A stretch of 64,000 bases of DNA from Herbinix sp. (GTDB taxonomy: Bacteria > Bacillota > Clostridia > Lachnospirales > Lachnospiraceae): contig JAQZBN010000020.1 of the NCBI GenBank assembly GCA_029238935.1, forward strand, positions 1 to 64,000, given 5' to 3'. Made by a program: the position numbers and the translations under genes. Numbering within the stretch: position 1 is the first letter of the stretch; each line of letters begins with the position of its first letter. This document shows positions 8,706-17,419 of the stretch, in pieces. Below the pieces are notes generated by a model. That model worked only from the letters and a program-made list of their open reading frames with translations. It ran no database searches and was not told where the DNA came from.

Positions 8706-9395
8706 TCATCGTAAAGATTCTGCTATTTTCTTCATCGTATCAAAATCAAATGGTCCAATTAAGGAATAACTATAGCTTCCATCTGTCCACATTAAGAAAG
8801 AAGTGTGATTCTTTTGAAAGAACAATCCTTCCTCACCTTTTATTATAATATGCTCTACAGAAGTATCTTCACTGTCTATCATTTGATTTGCTCCGCTGAT
8901 GATATATTGATCATACAAAAGAGGCATATCCCCCGTATCTCTCTCAAATACTAGTGAATAAATCTCCGGTATGGTTTTATCTTCCCTCCCTAAGGCATAC
9001 CCTTTGGGAATATAGCTTGGAGTATAATATTGTTCAATCACCGTTGGTAACTGTTCTTTATGCTCTTCCTCAATATCATAGTATATATCCGTAAACTTCT
9101 CGTAAATCTTAAGTAACATAGTAACAAACGGCTTCCGCACCGCCTCTACCGTCATGGAGAGAGAAAATGTGAGCAGAAGAACCGCAACTGCGGCCACTGC
9201 TTTCCGAATCGTATAATCACCAATGTAAAAATACCGTCGTTCCTTTTTCTTTCCCATGGACAATATTTTTACCATTGATTCCTGAAATTCTTCGGAGAAG
9301 CTATATAAGGATTTTAATTCGTCCTCCGATGGTAATTTCTCCAAATCGAAAAGCTCTGCATCATACAGAGCCTGTTTCAGTGTACTTTTATTCAT
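8706..9395 (-). CDS. Membrane-anchored anti-sigma factor-like protein (DUF4367-type)
   Basis: The 229-residue protein starts 8 bases inside the end of the upstream sigma factor gene, the usual translational coupling of sigma and anti-sigma. Residues 1-60 are cytoplasmic and would bind sigma, residues 66-86 (AVAAVAVLLLTFSLSMTVEAV) form one membrane helix, and the outer part ends with a DUF4367-like domain (about 120-229) containing YTPSYIPKGY and a final GPFDFDTMKKIAESL. The ZAS zinc motif of classical anti-sigma proteins is absent. It most likely holds the sigma factor at the membrane until an envelope signal arrives; the signal is unknown. Confidence 0.85.
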   Translation of the reverse strand: MNKSTLKQALYDAELFDLEKLPSEDELKSLYSFSEEFQESMVKILSMGKKKERRYFYIGDYTIRKAVAAVAVLLLTFSLSMTVEAVRKPFVTMLLKIYEKFTDIYYDIEEEHKEQLPTVIEQYYTPSYIPKGYALGREDKTIPEIYSLVFERDTGDMPLLYDQYIISGANQMIDSEDTSVEHIIIKGEEGLFFQKNHTSFLMWTDGSYSYSLIGPFDFDTMKKIAESLR

Positions 9396-9933
9396 AGGTA
9401 ATCCCTACCTTTTCTAATTCTTCCAACAGAAGCTTCTTCCCCCTTTTCAGTCTAGTTTTCACCAAATCAATCGATAAACCTAATGTGGCTGATATTTCCT
9501 TCAGATGCATCTCATGAAGGTAACGAAGGGTAAGGGTATCTCTGTAAAGTAACGGAAGTTCTTTGATACATCGGACGATGCAATCCATCCGTTCACTCTT
9601 TATAATATTCCCTTCTACATCCTTGTCATCCGGAAGGTCTTCTTCGATGGTATCTTTTGAAACAGTATTTTCCTTTTTTAACATAGTTAATGCAACGTTT
9701 CTAACTATAATAACTACAAAACTCTTCGTTTGGGGGCAGTTAACCTCAGAAATTTTATGTATATTTTTGGCAATCTTTAAAAAAGCTGTTTGAACTGCGT
9801 CTTCCGCAAGATATTTATCGTGTAAGACTTGATTTGCGACATAAAGCATTGTATACCGGTAACTTTGATACACACCAAAGAACTTACTCTTATCTTCCTC
9901 ATTATCAATTAAATCCATGAACAATATTAACAT
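9388..9933 (-). CDS. ECF-type RNA polymerase sigma factor
   Basis: An alternative sigma factor of the small extracytoplasmic-function class, 181 residues. Region 2 is seen in RYTMLYVANQVLHDKYLAEDAVQTAF and region 4 in the helix-turn-helix LKEISATLGLSIDLVKTRLKRG. The chosen ATG at 9933 has a GAAGAGG site seven bases upstream; a longer frame would begin with TTG at 9948 without a ribosome site. Translationally coupled to the following anti-sigma gene by an 8-base overlap. Such pairs generally activate their own promoter, but I could not pick out that promoter in 9949-10024. Confidence 0.92.
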   Translation of the reverse strand: MLILFMDLIDNEEDKSKFFGVYQSYRYTMLYVANQVLHDKYLAEDAVQTAFLKIAKNIHKISEVNCPQTKSFVVIIVRNVALTMLKKENTVSKDTIEEDLPDDKDVEGNIIKSERMDCIVRCIKELPLLYRDTLTLRYLHEMHLKEISATLGLSIDLVKTRLKRGKKLLLEELEKVGITYE

Positions 9934-10024
9934 AGGGAACCTCTTCAATCATTCGTTATCGATGGTAGTAATAAACGTTAATTTTTTCCTATTTATTATC
10001 ATAATACAAGATTGCTTCTATGTA

Positions 10025-10067
10025 AACAAAACAAAGAGTCATCCGGGGGATGACTCTTTGTTTTGTT
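10025..10067 (-). terminator. Terminator after valS
   Basis: A perfect 19-bp stem (10025-10043 with 10049-10067) and a five-base loop. It begins two bases after the valS stop codon. On the minus strand the distal arm is T-rich (TTTGTTTTGTT), giving a usable terminator. Confidence 0.88.
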
Positions 10068-10069
10068 AC

Positions 10070-12730
10070 CTATTTTTTTAGATGCTCCAGTCGTTCTGTT
10101 ACCTGATTCATCATATCGGAATATTTGTCAAGCTTTGCTCTTTCCTCTGCTAATTTGCTTTCCGGAGCTTTATTTACAAAGTTCGGATTAGCAAGCATTC
10201 CGGTAACACGCTTTAATTCGCCCTCCAGTTTATCCTTTTCCTTTTGAAGACGCTCGATTTCTTTCTCGATATCAACAAGATCTGTAAATGGAATATAGAT
10301 GGATGCACCAGCAATAACAGTGGATACAGCATCTTCAGGAATTCCTGCTTTGTCCTTTTGAACCAGTACTTCACTGGCATAACCTAAGGTTGCAAAGAAT
10401 ACTTTACTTTCCGTAAAGACTTCTCTTATATTATCATTATCTGAAACTACGATTACTGTTGCTTTTCTGCTCGGTGGTACATTCATCTCCGTACGAACGT
10501 TACGAATTCCCTTTACTGCAGATTTAATCAGCTCTACTGCTTCTGCCTCTTTGCTGTATTCGTACTTTTCACTGTATTCCGGCCACTTGGAGATCATAAT
10601 GGACTCTTCTTCCTTGGTACCCAGCATTTCCTGAAGGGTACAGAAGATTTCCTCCGTAACAAATGGCATATAAGGATGAAGCAGTTTTAAAGAAATCGTA
10701 AGTACCTGCTTTAACGTCCAGAGTGCTGCTGCCTTGGTCTCATCGGTTTCACTGTACAATCTTGGTTTCACCATCTCAATGTACCAGTCACAGAATTCTT
10801 CCCAGATAAAATCATTGATTTTCTGAACTGCAATACCAAGTTCAAAGCTTTCCATGTTCTCGGTAGCTTCCTTTACAAGGGTATTTGCCTTGGAAAGAAT
10901 CCATTTATCTGCTACAGTAAGAAGCTTCTCATCAATTGTATCGGTAATGGTTGCTTTTTCTAAGTTCATCATAATGAAACGGGAAGCATTCCATACTTTA
11001 TTTGCAAAGTTTCTGCTCGCTTCTACTCTCTCCCAGTAAAAACGCATATCGTTACCAGGTGCATTACCGGTTACTAAGGTAAAGCGAAGTGCATCTGCAC
11101 CGTATTTATCAATTACCTCCAGAGGATCAATACCGTTACCAAGGGATTTACTCATCTTGCGACCTAAGGAATCTCGTACCAAACCATGGATAAATACTTT
11201 GCTAAATGGCTTCTCTCCCATATGAGCATATCCGGAGAATACCATTCTTAAAACCCAAAAGAAAATGATATCATATCCGGTAACCAGTACATCGGTTGGA
11301 TAAAAGTACTCCAGATCTTCTGTCTTTTCTGGCCAGCCTAGGGTGGAAAAAGGCCATAATGCAGAGCTAAACCAAGTATCTAGGGTATCCTCGTCCTGCC
11401 TTAAGTGGGTATGTCCGCATTTTGGACAAGCCTTCGGAGCCTCTTTTGTTACTATGATTTCCCCGCAACTATCACAGTAAAATGCCGGAATACGATGTCC
11501 CCACCAAAGTTGTCTTGAGATACACCAGTCTCTTATGTTATCCGCCCAATTAAAATAGATTTTGTCGAAGCGTTCCGGAACAAATTGAATATCACCACTT
11601 TTTACCCCTTGAATGGCAGGCTTAATTAATTCATCCATCTTAACAAACCATTGCTGTTTGATTAACGGTTCAACGGTTGTTTTACAACGATCATGAGTAC
11701 CAACATTATGAACATGATCTTCAATCTTTACTAAAAGTCCAAGTTCATCCAGTTCTTTTACCATGAGTTTACGAGCTTCATAGCGATCCATACCTGCATA
11801 TTTGCCACCTTGCTCGTTGATGGTAGCATCATCGTTCATAACATTGATTTCAGGAAGGTTATGTCTCTTTCCTACTTCAAAGTCATTCGGGTCGTGGGCA
11901 GGAGTTATCTTAACTACACCGGTACCAAATTCTTTATCAACATAAGTATCAGCAACTACCGGAATTTCCTTATTTACTAAAGGAAGAAAAACTTTCTTAC
12001 CAATCAGATGCTGATATCTTTCATCCTCAGGATGAACTGCAACTGCGGTATCACCAAGCATGGTCTCCGGTCTTGTGGTCGCAACTTCAACGAAACCGTC
12101 TTCTCCAACGATCGGATATTTTATGTTCCAGAAATGCCCTGCCTGCTCCTCATGCTCAACCTCTGCATCGGAGATAGAAGTCTGACAAACCGGACACCAG
12201 TTGATAATCTTAGAGCCTTTGTAGATATAGCCTTCGTTATATAATTTAATAAATACTTCATTCACAGCTTCGGAGCAGCCTTCATCCATAGTGAAACGTT
12301 CTCTGTCCCAATCACAGGAAGATCCTAGTTTCTTTAGCTGAGAGATAATTCTTCCGCCGTATTCTTCTTTCCATTTCCATGCTCTCTCAAGGAAACCTTC
12401 CCTACCTAAGTCTTCTTTCTCAATTCCTTCTTTTTTCATCTGTTCGATGATTTTTACCTCGGTAGCGATGCTGGCATGATCGGTACCGGGTTGCCATAGG
12501 GTATTAAAACCTTGCATTTTCTTGAAACGGATTAAGATATCCTGTAATGTGTTATCCAAAGCGTGTCCCATGTGTAGCTGACCGGTGATGTTAGGCGGAG
12601 GGATAACGATGGTAAACGGTTTCTTATTCTTATCTACCTCAGCGTGAAAATACTTTTTATTTAACCATTTTTGATATAACCGCTCTTCTATGTCCTTGGG
12701 ATCATAGGTTTTTGCTAATTCTCTCTCCAT
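10070..12730 (-). CDS. valS: Valyl-tRNA synthetase
   Basis: ValS charges tRNA-Val and edits misactivated threonine. In the 886-residue protein the class I signatures are HMGH (about 53-56, in [17 protein letters not shown]) and KMSKS (about 525-529). The CP1 editing domain carries [13 protein letters not shown]. Zinc-type Cys pairs occur at CPVC and in CDSC...CPKC. The C-terminus is the coiled-coil arm ([16 protein letters not shown]) that contacts the tRNA. The ATG at 12730 follows AAAGGAG at good spacing; nine more upstream codons could be read from a TTG but lack a ribosome site. A T-box leader lies directly upstream. Confidence 0.98.
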   Translation of the reverse strand: MERELAKTYDPKDIEERLYQKWLNKKYFHAEVDKNKKPFTIVIPPPNITGQLHMGHALDNTLQDILIRFKKMQGFNTLWQPGTDHASIATEVKIIEQMKKEGIEKEDLGREGFLERAWKWKEEYGGRIISQLKKLGSSCDWDRERFTMDEGCSEAVNEVFIKLYNEGYIYKGSKIINWCPVCQTSISDAEVEHEEQAGHFWNIKYPIVGEDGFVEVATTRPETMLGDTAVAVHPEDERYQHLIGKKVFLPLVNKEIPVVADTYVDKEFGTGVVKITPAHDPNDFEVGKRHNLPEINVMNDDATINEQGGKYAGMDRYEARKLMVKELDELGLLVKIEDHVHNVGTHDRCKTTVEPLIKQQWFVKMDELIKPAIQGVKSGDIQFVPERFDKIYFNWADNIRDWCISRQLWWGHRIPAFYCDSCGEIIVTKEAPKACPKCGHTHLRQDEDTLDTWFSSALWPFSTLGWPEKTEDLEYFYPTDVLVTGYDIIFFWVLRMVFSGYAHMGEKPFSKVFIHGLVRDSLGRKMSKSLGNGIDPLEVIDKYGADALRFTLVTGNAPGNDMRFYWERVEASRNFANKVWNASRFIMMNLEKATITDTIDEKLLTVADKWILSKANTLVKEATENMESFELGIAVQKINDFIWEEFCDWYIEMVKPRLYSETDETKAAALWTLKQVLTISLKLLHPYMPFVTEEIFCTLQEMLGTKEEESIMISKWPEYSEKYEYSKEAEAVELIKSAVKGIRNVRTEMNVPPSRKATVIVVSDNDNIREVFTESKVFFATLGYASEVLVQKDKAGIPEDAVSTVIAGASIYIPFTDLVDIEKEIERLQKEKDKLEGELKRVTGMLANPNFVNKAPESKLAEERAKLDKYSDMMNQVTERLEHLKK

Positions 12731-12828
12731 AAATGTTCTCCTTTCGTTTTGAAACAAAATTTACTCTTCTAATTAGTAATCTACTTTTTAAAAACAATAA
12801 ATGTATTCATCAACTCATATTCATGTAT

Positions 12829-13066
12829 AAAAAAAGGTTCTTCGTCTAAAAGGACGAAGAACCGTGGTACCACCTTTATTTAGGCAAAATAATATTCTAC
12901 TATCTTACCTCTCTAAGTCTGTAACGGGACTGCCCGACATCTCCTACGCACCAAATGGGTTCAGATCTGCTGTTCCGGAGCTACCTTCAATAAGCTTGCC
13001 ATAGATCATCTTTCAGCCGGTGGATGATCCTCTCTGATTAGCTACCCTTATCTAATCCTCTCCATC
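12829..13066 (-). promoter_or_regulatory. T-box leader of valS
   Basis: The minus-strand leader has the features of a tRNA-sensing T-box: a stem I with an AGAGAGG motif and the distal loop CACCGGCTGAAAG, the conserved box AAAGGTGGTACCAC (around 12864-12877), and an 11-bp terminator stem (12863-12836) with seven T. Uncharged tRNA-Val should pair with the leader and block the terminator. A GUA valine triplet at 12984-12982 (in AAGGTAGC) is a plausible specifier, but I did not fold the stem rigorously. Confidence 0.93.
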
Positions 13067-13096
13067 AATACATTTAAAAATATACATATTAGTTAT

Positions 13097-13125
13097 ATAC
13101 TATTCAAAGTCCTTCATTATGTCAA
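13097..13125 (-). promoter_or_regulatory. Promoter of valS
   Basis: Perfect TTGACA (13125-13120), a 17-base spacer and TAGTAT (13102-13097). It lies just upstream of the T-box stem I, at the expected place. Between here and 13419 I see no supported gene. Confidence 0.75.
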
Positions 13126-13418
13126 GTACTAATTTATTGTAACTATATAGTGGTTAAATCGGATGATGGCATTAACTCTAGCATTTATAGCATTTTTAAA
13201 CGAGTTAACAAACATTCATTCTTTTTCTGATTAAAATTTTTGGGAGATGTAACAATATTAGTGAAATCTCTTCTACAAATACAACATGGTCGGTATATGA
13301 TATTGCCAAAGAAACGAAGACTATATTCGCTTCCAGAAATATATGCAGAGTATAGCGACTTATTAATGACCCTTTATTTTCTATGCTCATTTTTAAAATA
13401 GATCTGAAGACAAATACA

Positions 13419-13448
13419 TTGATTTTAGGTAATGATATAATGTATAAT
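13419..13448 (+). promoter_or_regulatory. Promoter of the small membrane protein gene
   Basis: TTGATT (13419-13424) and a perfect TATAAT (13443-13448) with an 18-base spacer, ending about 70 bases before the ATG at 13520. Confidence 0.65.
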
Positions 13449-13519
13449 ATTGCCATGCATTTAGTTTGCAATTGTTTTTTAGAACGAGTTATTCTTAAGT
13501 AAATGAAGGAGGATGTGTA

Positions 13520-13714
13520 ATGGAATTCATAATGGGTATATTTTTATTTGTAATAGGCGGTATAATGCTAATAAAACCTAAAACTATATGGAAATTTGCA
13601 GAATCCTGGAAATTGAAAACTAAAGCAGAGCCAACGGAATTGTATATCATACTTATTCGGTTAGTTGGCTGTCTATTAGTTATTGGTGGCATTTGTGCCA
13701 TTTTACAGCTGTAA
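13520..13714 (+). CDS. Small two-TM protein (DUF6199-like)
   Basis: A 64-residue protein made of two membrane helices (about 3-19 and 43-62) joined by a short basic loop with the pattern P-x-x-x-W...ESWKLKTKAEPTELY, then RLVGCLLVIGGI. This arrangement, Pro-rich turn, ESW-K, EP-[ST]-x-x-Y and a Gly-rich second helix, matches the small DUF6199-type membrane proteins common in Firmicutes; function unknown. A GGAGG site six to seven bases before the ATG and an upstream promoter make it a real gene. It is on the opposite strand from its neighbours. Confidence 0.75.
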   Translation: MEFIMGIFLFVIGGIMLIKPKTIWKFAESWKLKTKAEPTELYIILIRLVGCLLVIGGICAILQL

Positions 13715-13766
13715 TAATAAGAGTTACACTATTTTATCGCTAATTCACAATAGAATAGTGTACCAT

Positions 13767-14945
13767 TCATTCGCTTTCGATTCGGAATTTCCTCATCAAT
13801 TGCATCGCTTCCTCTACACAATCAGGATAAGTATCCATCACTGCATAAATAGAGGTTAAAGCATCTTCCTTCTGCTTCATATATGCGTCCATACGTTCTC
13901 GTAGCTTTTGTCTTCTTACATTCAAACGGTGCCGTACCTCCACCATTTCTTTACTATCTACAATTGCAGAAGCTTGATAGATCCAAATTTCCGAATCAGC
14001 AATAGCAAACTTTTTTAGTTCCTTAACCATTTCACTTTCATAAAAATGAAGTAGTTCCGTGTTACTTTGATATCGTCTCTCTTCATCTTTCCTCTTTATA
14101 TATTCTTCCCATAAAGTCTTTAATTCATGATAGTTCTTGATCATATATTTGCTATAGGTATATTCTATATAATTTCGATTATTTACCGCTTTTATTTTAA
14201 CTTTATTCAAAAGTACGATTACTCTGTTTAGCTTGATCTCACTCAACTTCATCTTATGAGTGTTTTTTCTGGCTTCCATAAAAACATACAGAACAAATAC
14301 CATCGCCATAAAAACTGTCAGTAGAAATGGAAGAATAAATTTTTGATCATATACACTCCATAAAAAGCCAAACAATAAAAATAATAAAGACACGATGATA
14401 AAGATTGTGAAACCAATTCCCTTTAAGAAATTCTGTTTACTGTGAATTTCCTCCTGCTCCTCGGTGAAAAGCTTCTTTTCCTTTTCTAAACGGTCCAAAT
14501 CCCCTTGGATCATTACCTGATATTTTTCACTCTCGTAAAGCTTCGGTAGTTCCTTCGGTATCTGTAAATTGTAACGTTCAAACAGTCTATATTGTTCATC
14601 GGATAATTTTGAATCCTTATTTTTAAATTTATTGCGTTCTTTATTTAAATTGATGATTTTTCTGGCAGCATCCTCAAGTACTTCTCGTTGTTCCAGTGGT
14701 ATCATATCAATGCGCTGCATATCAGTTAGATAAGACGTTACAGCTTGATATTCCACCTTCGCTTCTTCCATCTGTCTGTTACCATCGGCGATTGACTCAC
14801 AATTTTCGCGAATTAGTCCAAGGCGTTCTTGCTTTGTATTTAACTTGATCGTTCTCTTTAACTCACTGCTGCTCTCTTCCAGATTAATCGTCTTTTCCGT
14901 TGCTTCTCGTTGTTTCCTCCCGAATAGCCTTTGCAATAAACCCAT
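13767..14945 (-). CDS. Two-TM coiled-coil membrane protein, last gene of DUF5716/5717 cluster
   Basis: I do not recognise a named family. The 392-residue protein has a basic amphipathic start (GLLQRLFGRKQRE), a long charged, coiled-coil-like stretch (about 20-175), two adjacent membrane helices (about 178-197 and 203-222) and a second helical, charged cytoplasmic-looking part (225-392). It would sit in the membrane with two coiled-coil arms on the same side. It is the fourth minus-strand gene after the DUF5717, DUF5716 and TPR genes but separated from them by 268 bases containing 12-bp tandem repeats, so it may have its own promoter. In context it may anchor that complex to the membrane; this is inference. 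Confidence 0.75.
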   Translation of the reverse strand: MGLLQRLFGRKQREATEKTINLEESSSELKRTIKLNTKQERLGLIRENCESIADGNRQMEEAKVEYQAVTSYLTDMQRIDMIPLEQREVLEDAARKIINLNKERNKFKNKDSKLSDEQYRLFERYNLQIPKELPKLYESEKYQVMIQGDLDRLEKEKKLFTEEQEEIHSKQNFLKGIGFTIFIIVSLLFLLFGFLWSVYDQKFILPFLLTVFMAMVFVLYVFMEARKNTHKMKLSEIKLNRVIVLLNKVKIKAVNNRNYIEYTYSKYMIKNYHELKTLWEEYIKRKDEERRYQSNTELLHFYESEMVKELKKFAIADSEIWIYQASAIVDSKEMVEVRHRLNVRRQKLRERMDAYMKQKEDALTSIYAVMDTYPDCVEEAMQLMRKFRIESE

Positions 14946-15127
14946 AATAACTTAACCCCTCTCATCTATAAGCTATTCCTTTGCTTTTCATAGTCGTCGA
15001 TATACTTATATTCAAAGGATAAGATTCTCTTTTGTAACTACTTTCATTCACACTATATCCAATGTTCTGGATATAAATCCCAAAGCATAGCTAATTCTCT
15101 CATCTTAATTCAGCACTTTCGTAAGAC

Positions 15128-15208
15128 TTTTAAATTAGCCTTTTATATTAACTTTTATATTAGCTTTTATATTAACTTTTGTATTAACTTTGTTATAGCT
15201 TTTACATA
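15128..15208. repeat. Tandem 12-bp repeats, about six units
   Basis: Units of TTTTATATTAAC and close variants run head to tail: 15141-15152, 15153-15164, 15165-15176 and 15177-15188 differ by one or two bases, flanked by decayed units on both sides. The array ends only six bases from the stop codon of the upstream TPR gene and lies between it and the membrane coiled-coil gene. Confidence 0.8.
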
Positions 15209-15213
15209 ATCTT

Positions 15214-16044
15214 CTAACGAATATATAAACTTTGTTTCCAACTATCGATTATATCATCAATTTTCTTATAGAAGTCTGTTATTTTGCCTTCCTTCTTCAA
15301 CTCGTTCAATTGATGAATGCTCATCATCATTTCACAGTTATCTGCTTCTTCATACAGCTGGTCTAACTTTTTTGTAATATCCTCTAATAGCTGAGCCTCT
15401 ACCTGCAAGTTTTGTATCTCCTCCTCAACCAAAGAAGTAGGATCTGAAAGTTCCATTGCAAGCAAGTATTGCTTTAAAGTCTCAACGTTCCTATTTTGAA
15501 GATAAGCTTCTTTCAATATATCCACTGCTTCGTTAAGCCCAGCGGTATTAATCTTTGCAACAGCGAGATTATGTAGAAGATCGCCATATTCTTTTGGATG
15601 TAAGCTTTTTGCATCTTCACTTTTTAGTATTTGCTCATACCGCTTGATCGCATCCTGATAATTCTTTTCCAGCACACATTTTTCAGCCAGGAAACATTCT
15701 CTCATAATCTTACTCATTCCCGCCATCTGATCCATGATTTTAAGGAGGGATTTTATTTCATCTTCCGTATAATAATCGGTACTGCAAAGGACAACCGTTG
15801 CCAGGCTTTTTACATCAGCTTTTTTATCTTTTAATACTTTTAATTTATCTGCCCGATCTTTTAGTTTACACTCTGTACCGATCCATTCAATTAAGGCATT
15901 GGTAAACATATCTGCCGTTATATAATAGATATGATGGTAAATATAATAGCATAGTTCTTCCATCGAATAGACCCGTATACCTTCAGTAGCAAAGAGATAA
16001 GGTTTGCTTGTCCTTTCCCCGCTGCATAAAATCACTTTACCCAT
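15214..16044 (-). CDS. TPR-containing protein of DUF5716/5717 cluster
   Basis: A 276-residue soluble protein with no named family that I recognise. Residues 1-95 form a distinct N-terminal domain (GKVILCSGERTSKPYLFATEGIRVYSMEELCYY begins it). Residues 105-205 contain TPR-like helical pairs (NYQDAIKRYEQIL and the LHNLAVAKINTAGLNEAVDILKEAY unit). Residues 210-265 are acidic and coiled-coil-like. The ATG at 16044 follows GGAGGAG; a GTG five codons upstream overlaps that site and is less likely. It starts 38 bases after the DUF5716 stop, so the two are almost certainly cotranscribed. TPRs suggest it joins partners together, probably DUF5716 and DUF5717. Confidence 0.8.
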   Translation of the reverse strand: MGKVILCSGERTSKPYLFATEGIRVYSMEELCYYIYHHIYYITADMFTNALIEWIGTECKLKDRADKLKVLKDKKADVKSLATVVLCSTDYYTEDEIKSLLKIMDQMAGMSKIMRECFLAEKCVLEKNYQDAIKRYEQILKSEDAKSLHPKEYGDLLHNLAVAKINTAGLNEAVDILKEAYLQNRNVETLKQYLLAMELSDPTSLVEEEIQNLQVEAQLLEDITKKLDQLYEEADNCEMMMSIHQLNELKKEGKITDFYKKIDDIIDSWKQSLYIR

Positions 16045-16082
16045 GCATAACTCCTCCACGGCCTGACCGTGTTTCCTCTTCC

Positions 16083-17342
16083 TTAAATCTCTATCATATA
16101 TTCATAGTCGCGATTGGTTCCTGGTTCAAATTCACCAAATCCGAGGTCCATTATATTAATTTTTGCTTTCTTTGTATCCTTGCAGGTAATGGATAACTTA
16201 AGTCTGGTCATTCGATTCTTACGATGCAGCCTTGGATTTAAGGTTAGATTATGTTCAACTACATCCCCGTTAAAGATATTCCGTTTCATAATATTCAGTT
16301 CAGTGGCATCATCTAGGATTACCTCTACACTACGGTTCACTTCATACCATGGCACCAAAGCCTCTATCAAAGGAAACTCTCGAATTGCCGTATCCTGATA
16401 AACCTGCAGAGTAACTGTATTGGTTATCATCTCTTCCCCGAGAACCGCAACATCCTTCTTACCTTCTCCAGCCATATCTTTCGCAGCATAGCAAGCACCT
16501 TTTGTATAAAGATTTTGTCCCATAAATACTCTTCTTCCGGCACATAAACTCTTAATGACACTCTCTGCCCAGTTACCTTCAAATCCGGTTCCGGTAAAAT
16601 AAAGGGTTGATACGACCTGTTTATACAAAACTGTCTTTGTAAATTGCTCAAAGGCATATTTTAGTTGGTCTGGCTGCTCTTTTTTCATATCATACCGTAT
16701 GGTATCTGCATAAGCCGTTTGTGATATTCCTGCAATGAAGGGCTGAGTTTTACGATTTACTTTGATCTGGGAATAAAGAAGTCCCTCTTCATCAAAATCA
16801 AATAATCCCACATCATTTAGCCACAAGGATTTGTCCTGATTCACAACATAGGATAAATAGCTGCTCTCATGACTGATGACCGTTGCTCTATCCTTTAATA
16901 TTCCCAGAAGTTCCAGAGCTTCATAAATTCCTTCTACTAATTTCGTTTCCATGGTTTGTATCGTAATCACGATCCTTGTAATTGGTTCTGTAGGAAAATA
17001 ATTTTTAATTAACATTAAGGTTTTCCGAAGGAACTTTTCTAACAAGGCAACCGGTGTATATGATTTTTCATATACTCTAATTTCCTCCCCGGCACATATC
17101 TTTGTGAGGAGGGAGACAATAGGTTCCTTTTGATCTGCCGCTGCTGCTGCAATCGCTTCATTACCATAGAGCCATACATCAGTATCTCCTCTTAAGTACA
17201 GAACCGTCGGTATGAAACCATTCTCCTCCTTCTCGTTTGGGCAAATGGATACCGGTTCCAAGGTTTTATAACTAAAACAACTGATTTGCGAAAATTCTTC
17301 GCTTAAGTCAAAGCCTACTAACAACTTTCTCTTTCCCTCCAT
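16083..17342 (-). CDS. DUF5716-type protein with Hsp70/actin-like fold
   Basis: The 419-residue product looks like a divergent DnaK. Residues 8-20 (LVGFDLSEEFSQI) align with the phosphate-1 loop VGIDLGTTNS; the VGLFDFDEEGLLYSQIKV stretch (about 176-193) with phosphate-2; and FTGTGFEGNWAESVIKSL...KGACYAAKD (about 245-290) with the adenosine motif that ends in GAA. The last 100 residues are beta-rich, like a small substrate-binding domain. The Gly- and Thr-rich loops that hold ATP phosphates are replaced by acidic residues, so it may bind nucleotide weakly or not at all. It follows DUF5717 by 77 bases and precedes the TPR gene by 38. The family name is from memory; the fold reading is from the sequence. 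Confidence 0.8.
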   Translation of the reverse strand: MEGKRKLLVGFDLSEEFSQISCFSYKTLEPVSICPNEKEENGFIPTVLYLRGDTDVWLYGNEAIAAAAADQKEPIVSLLTKICAGEEIRVYEKSYTPVALLEKFLRKTLMLIKNYFPTEPITRIVITIQTMETKLVEGIYEALELLGILKDRATVISHESSYLSYVVNQDKSLWLNDVGLFDFDEEGLLYSQIKVNRKTQPFIAGISQTAYADTIRYDMKKEQPDQLKYAFEQFTKTVLYKQVVSTLYFTGTGFEGNWAESVIKSLCAGRRVFMGQNLYTKGACYAAKDMAGEGKKDVAVLGEEMITNTVTLQVYQDTAIREFPLIEALVPWYEVNRSVEVILDDATELNIMKRNIFNGDVVEHNLTLNPRLHRKNRMTRLKLSITCKDTKKAKINIMDLGFGEFEPGTNRDYEYMIEI

Positions 17343-17419
17343 ATCAATCCTCCCACTTATATGATTCGATTGCTACATTCCATCTAGTTAAAATAATGAG
17401 TCGTCATTTGAATTATTTC

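Noticed and set aside
13205..13471. 88-codon open frame on the minus strand upstream of the small membrane protein gene
   Set aside because: Needs a TTG start without a ribosome site and lies over the promoter of the plus-strand gene.
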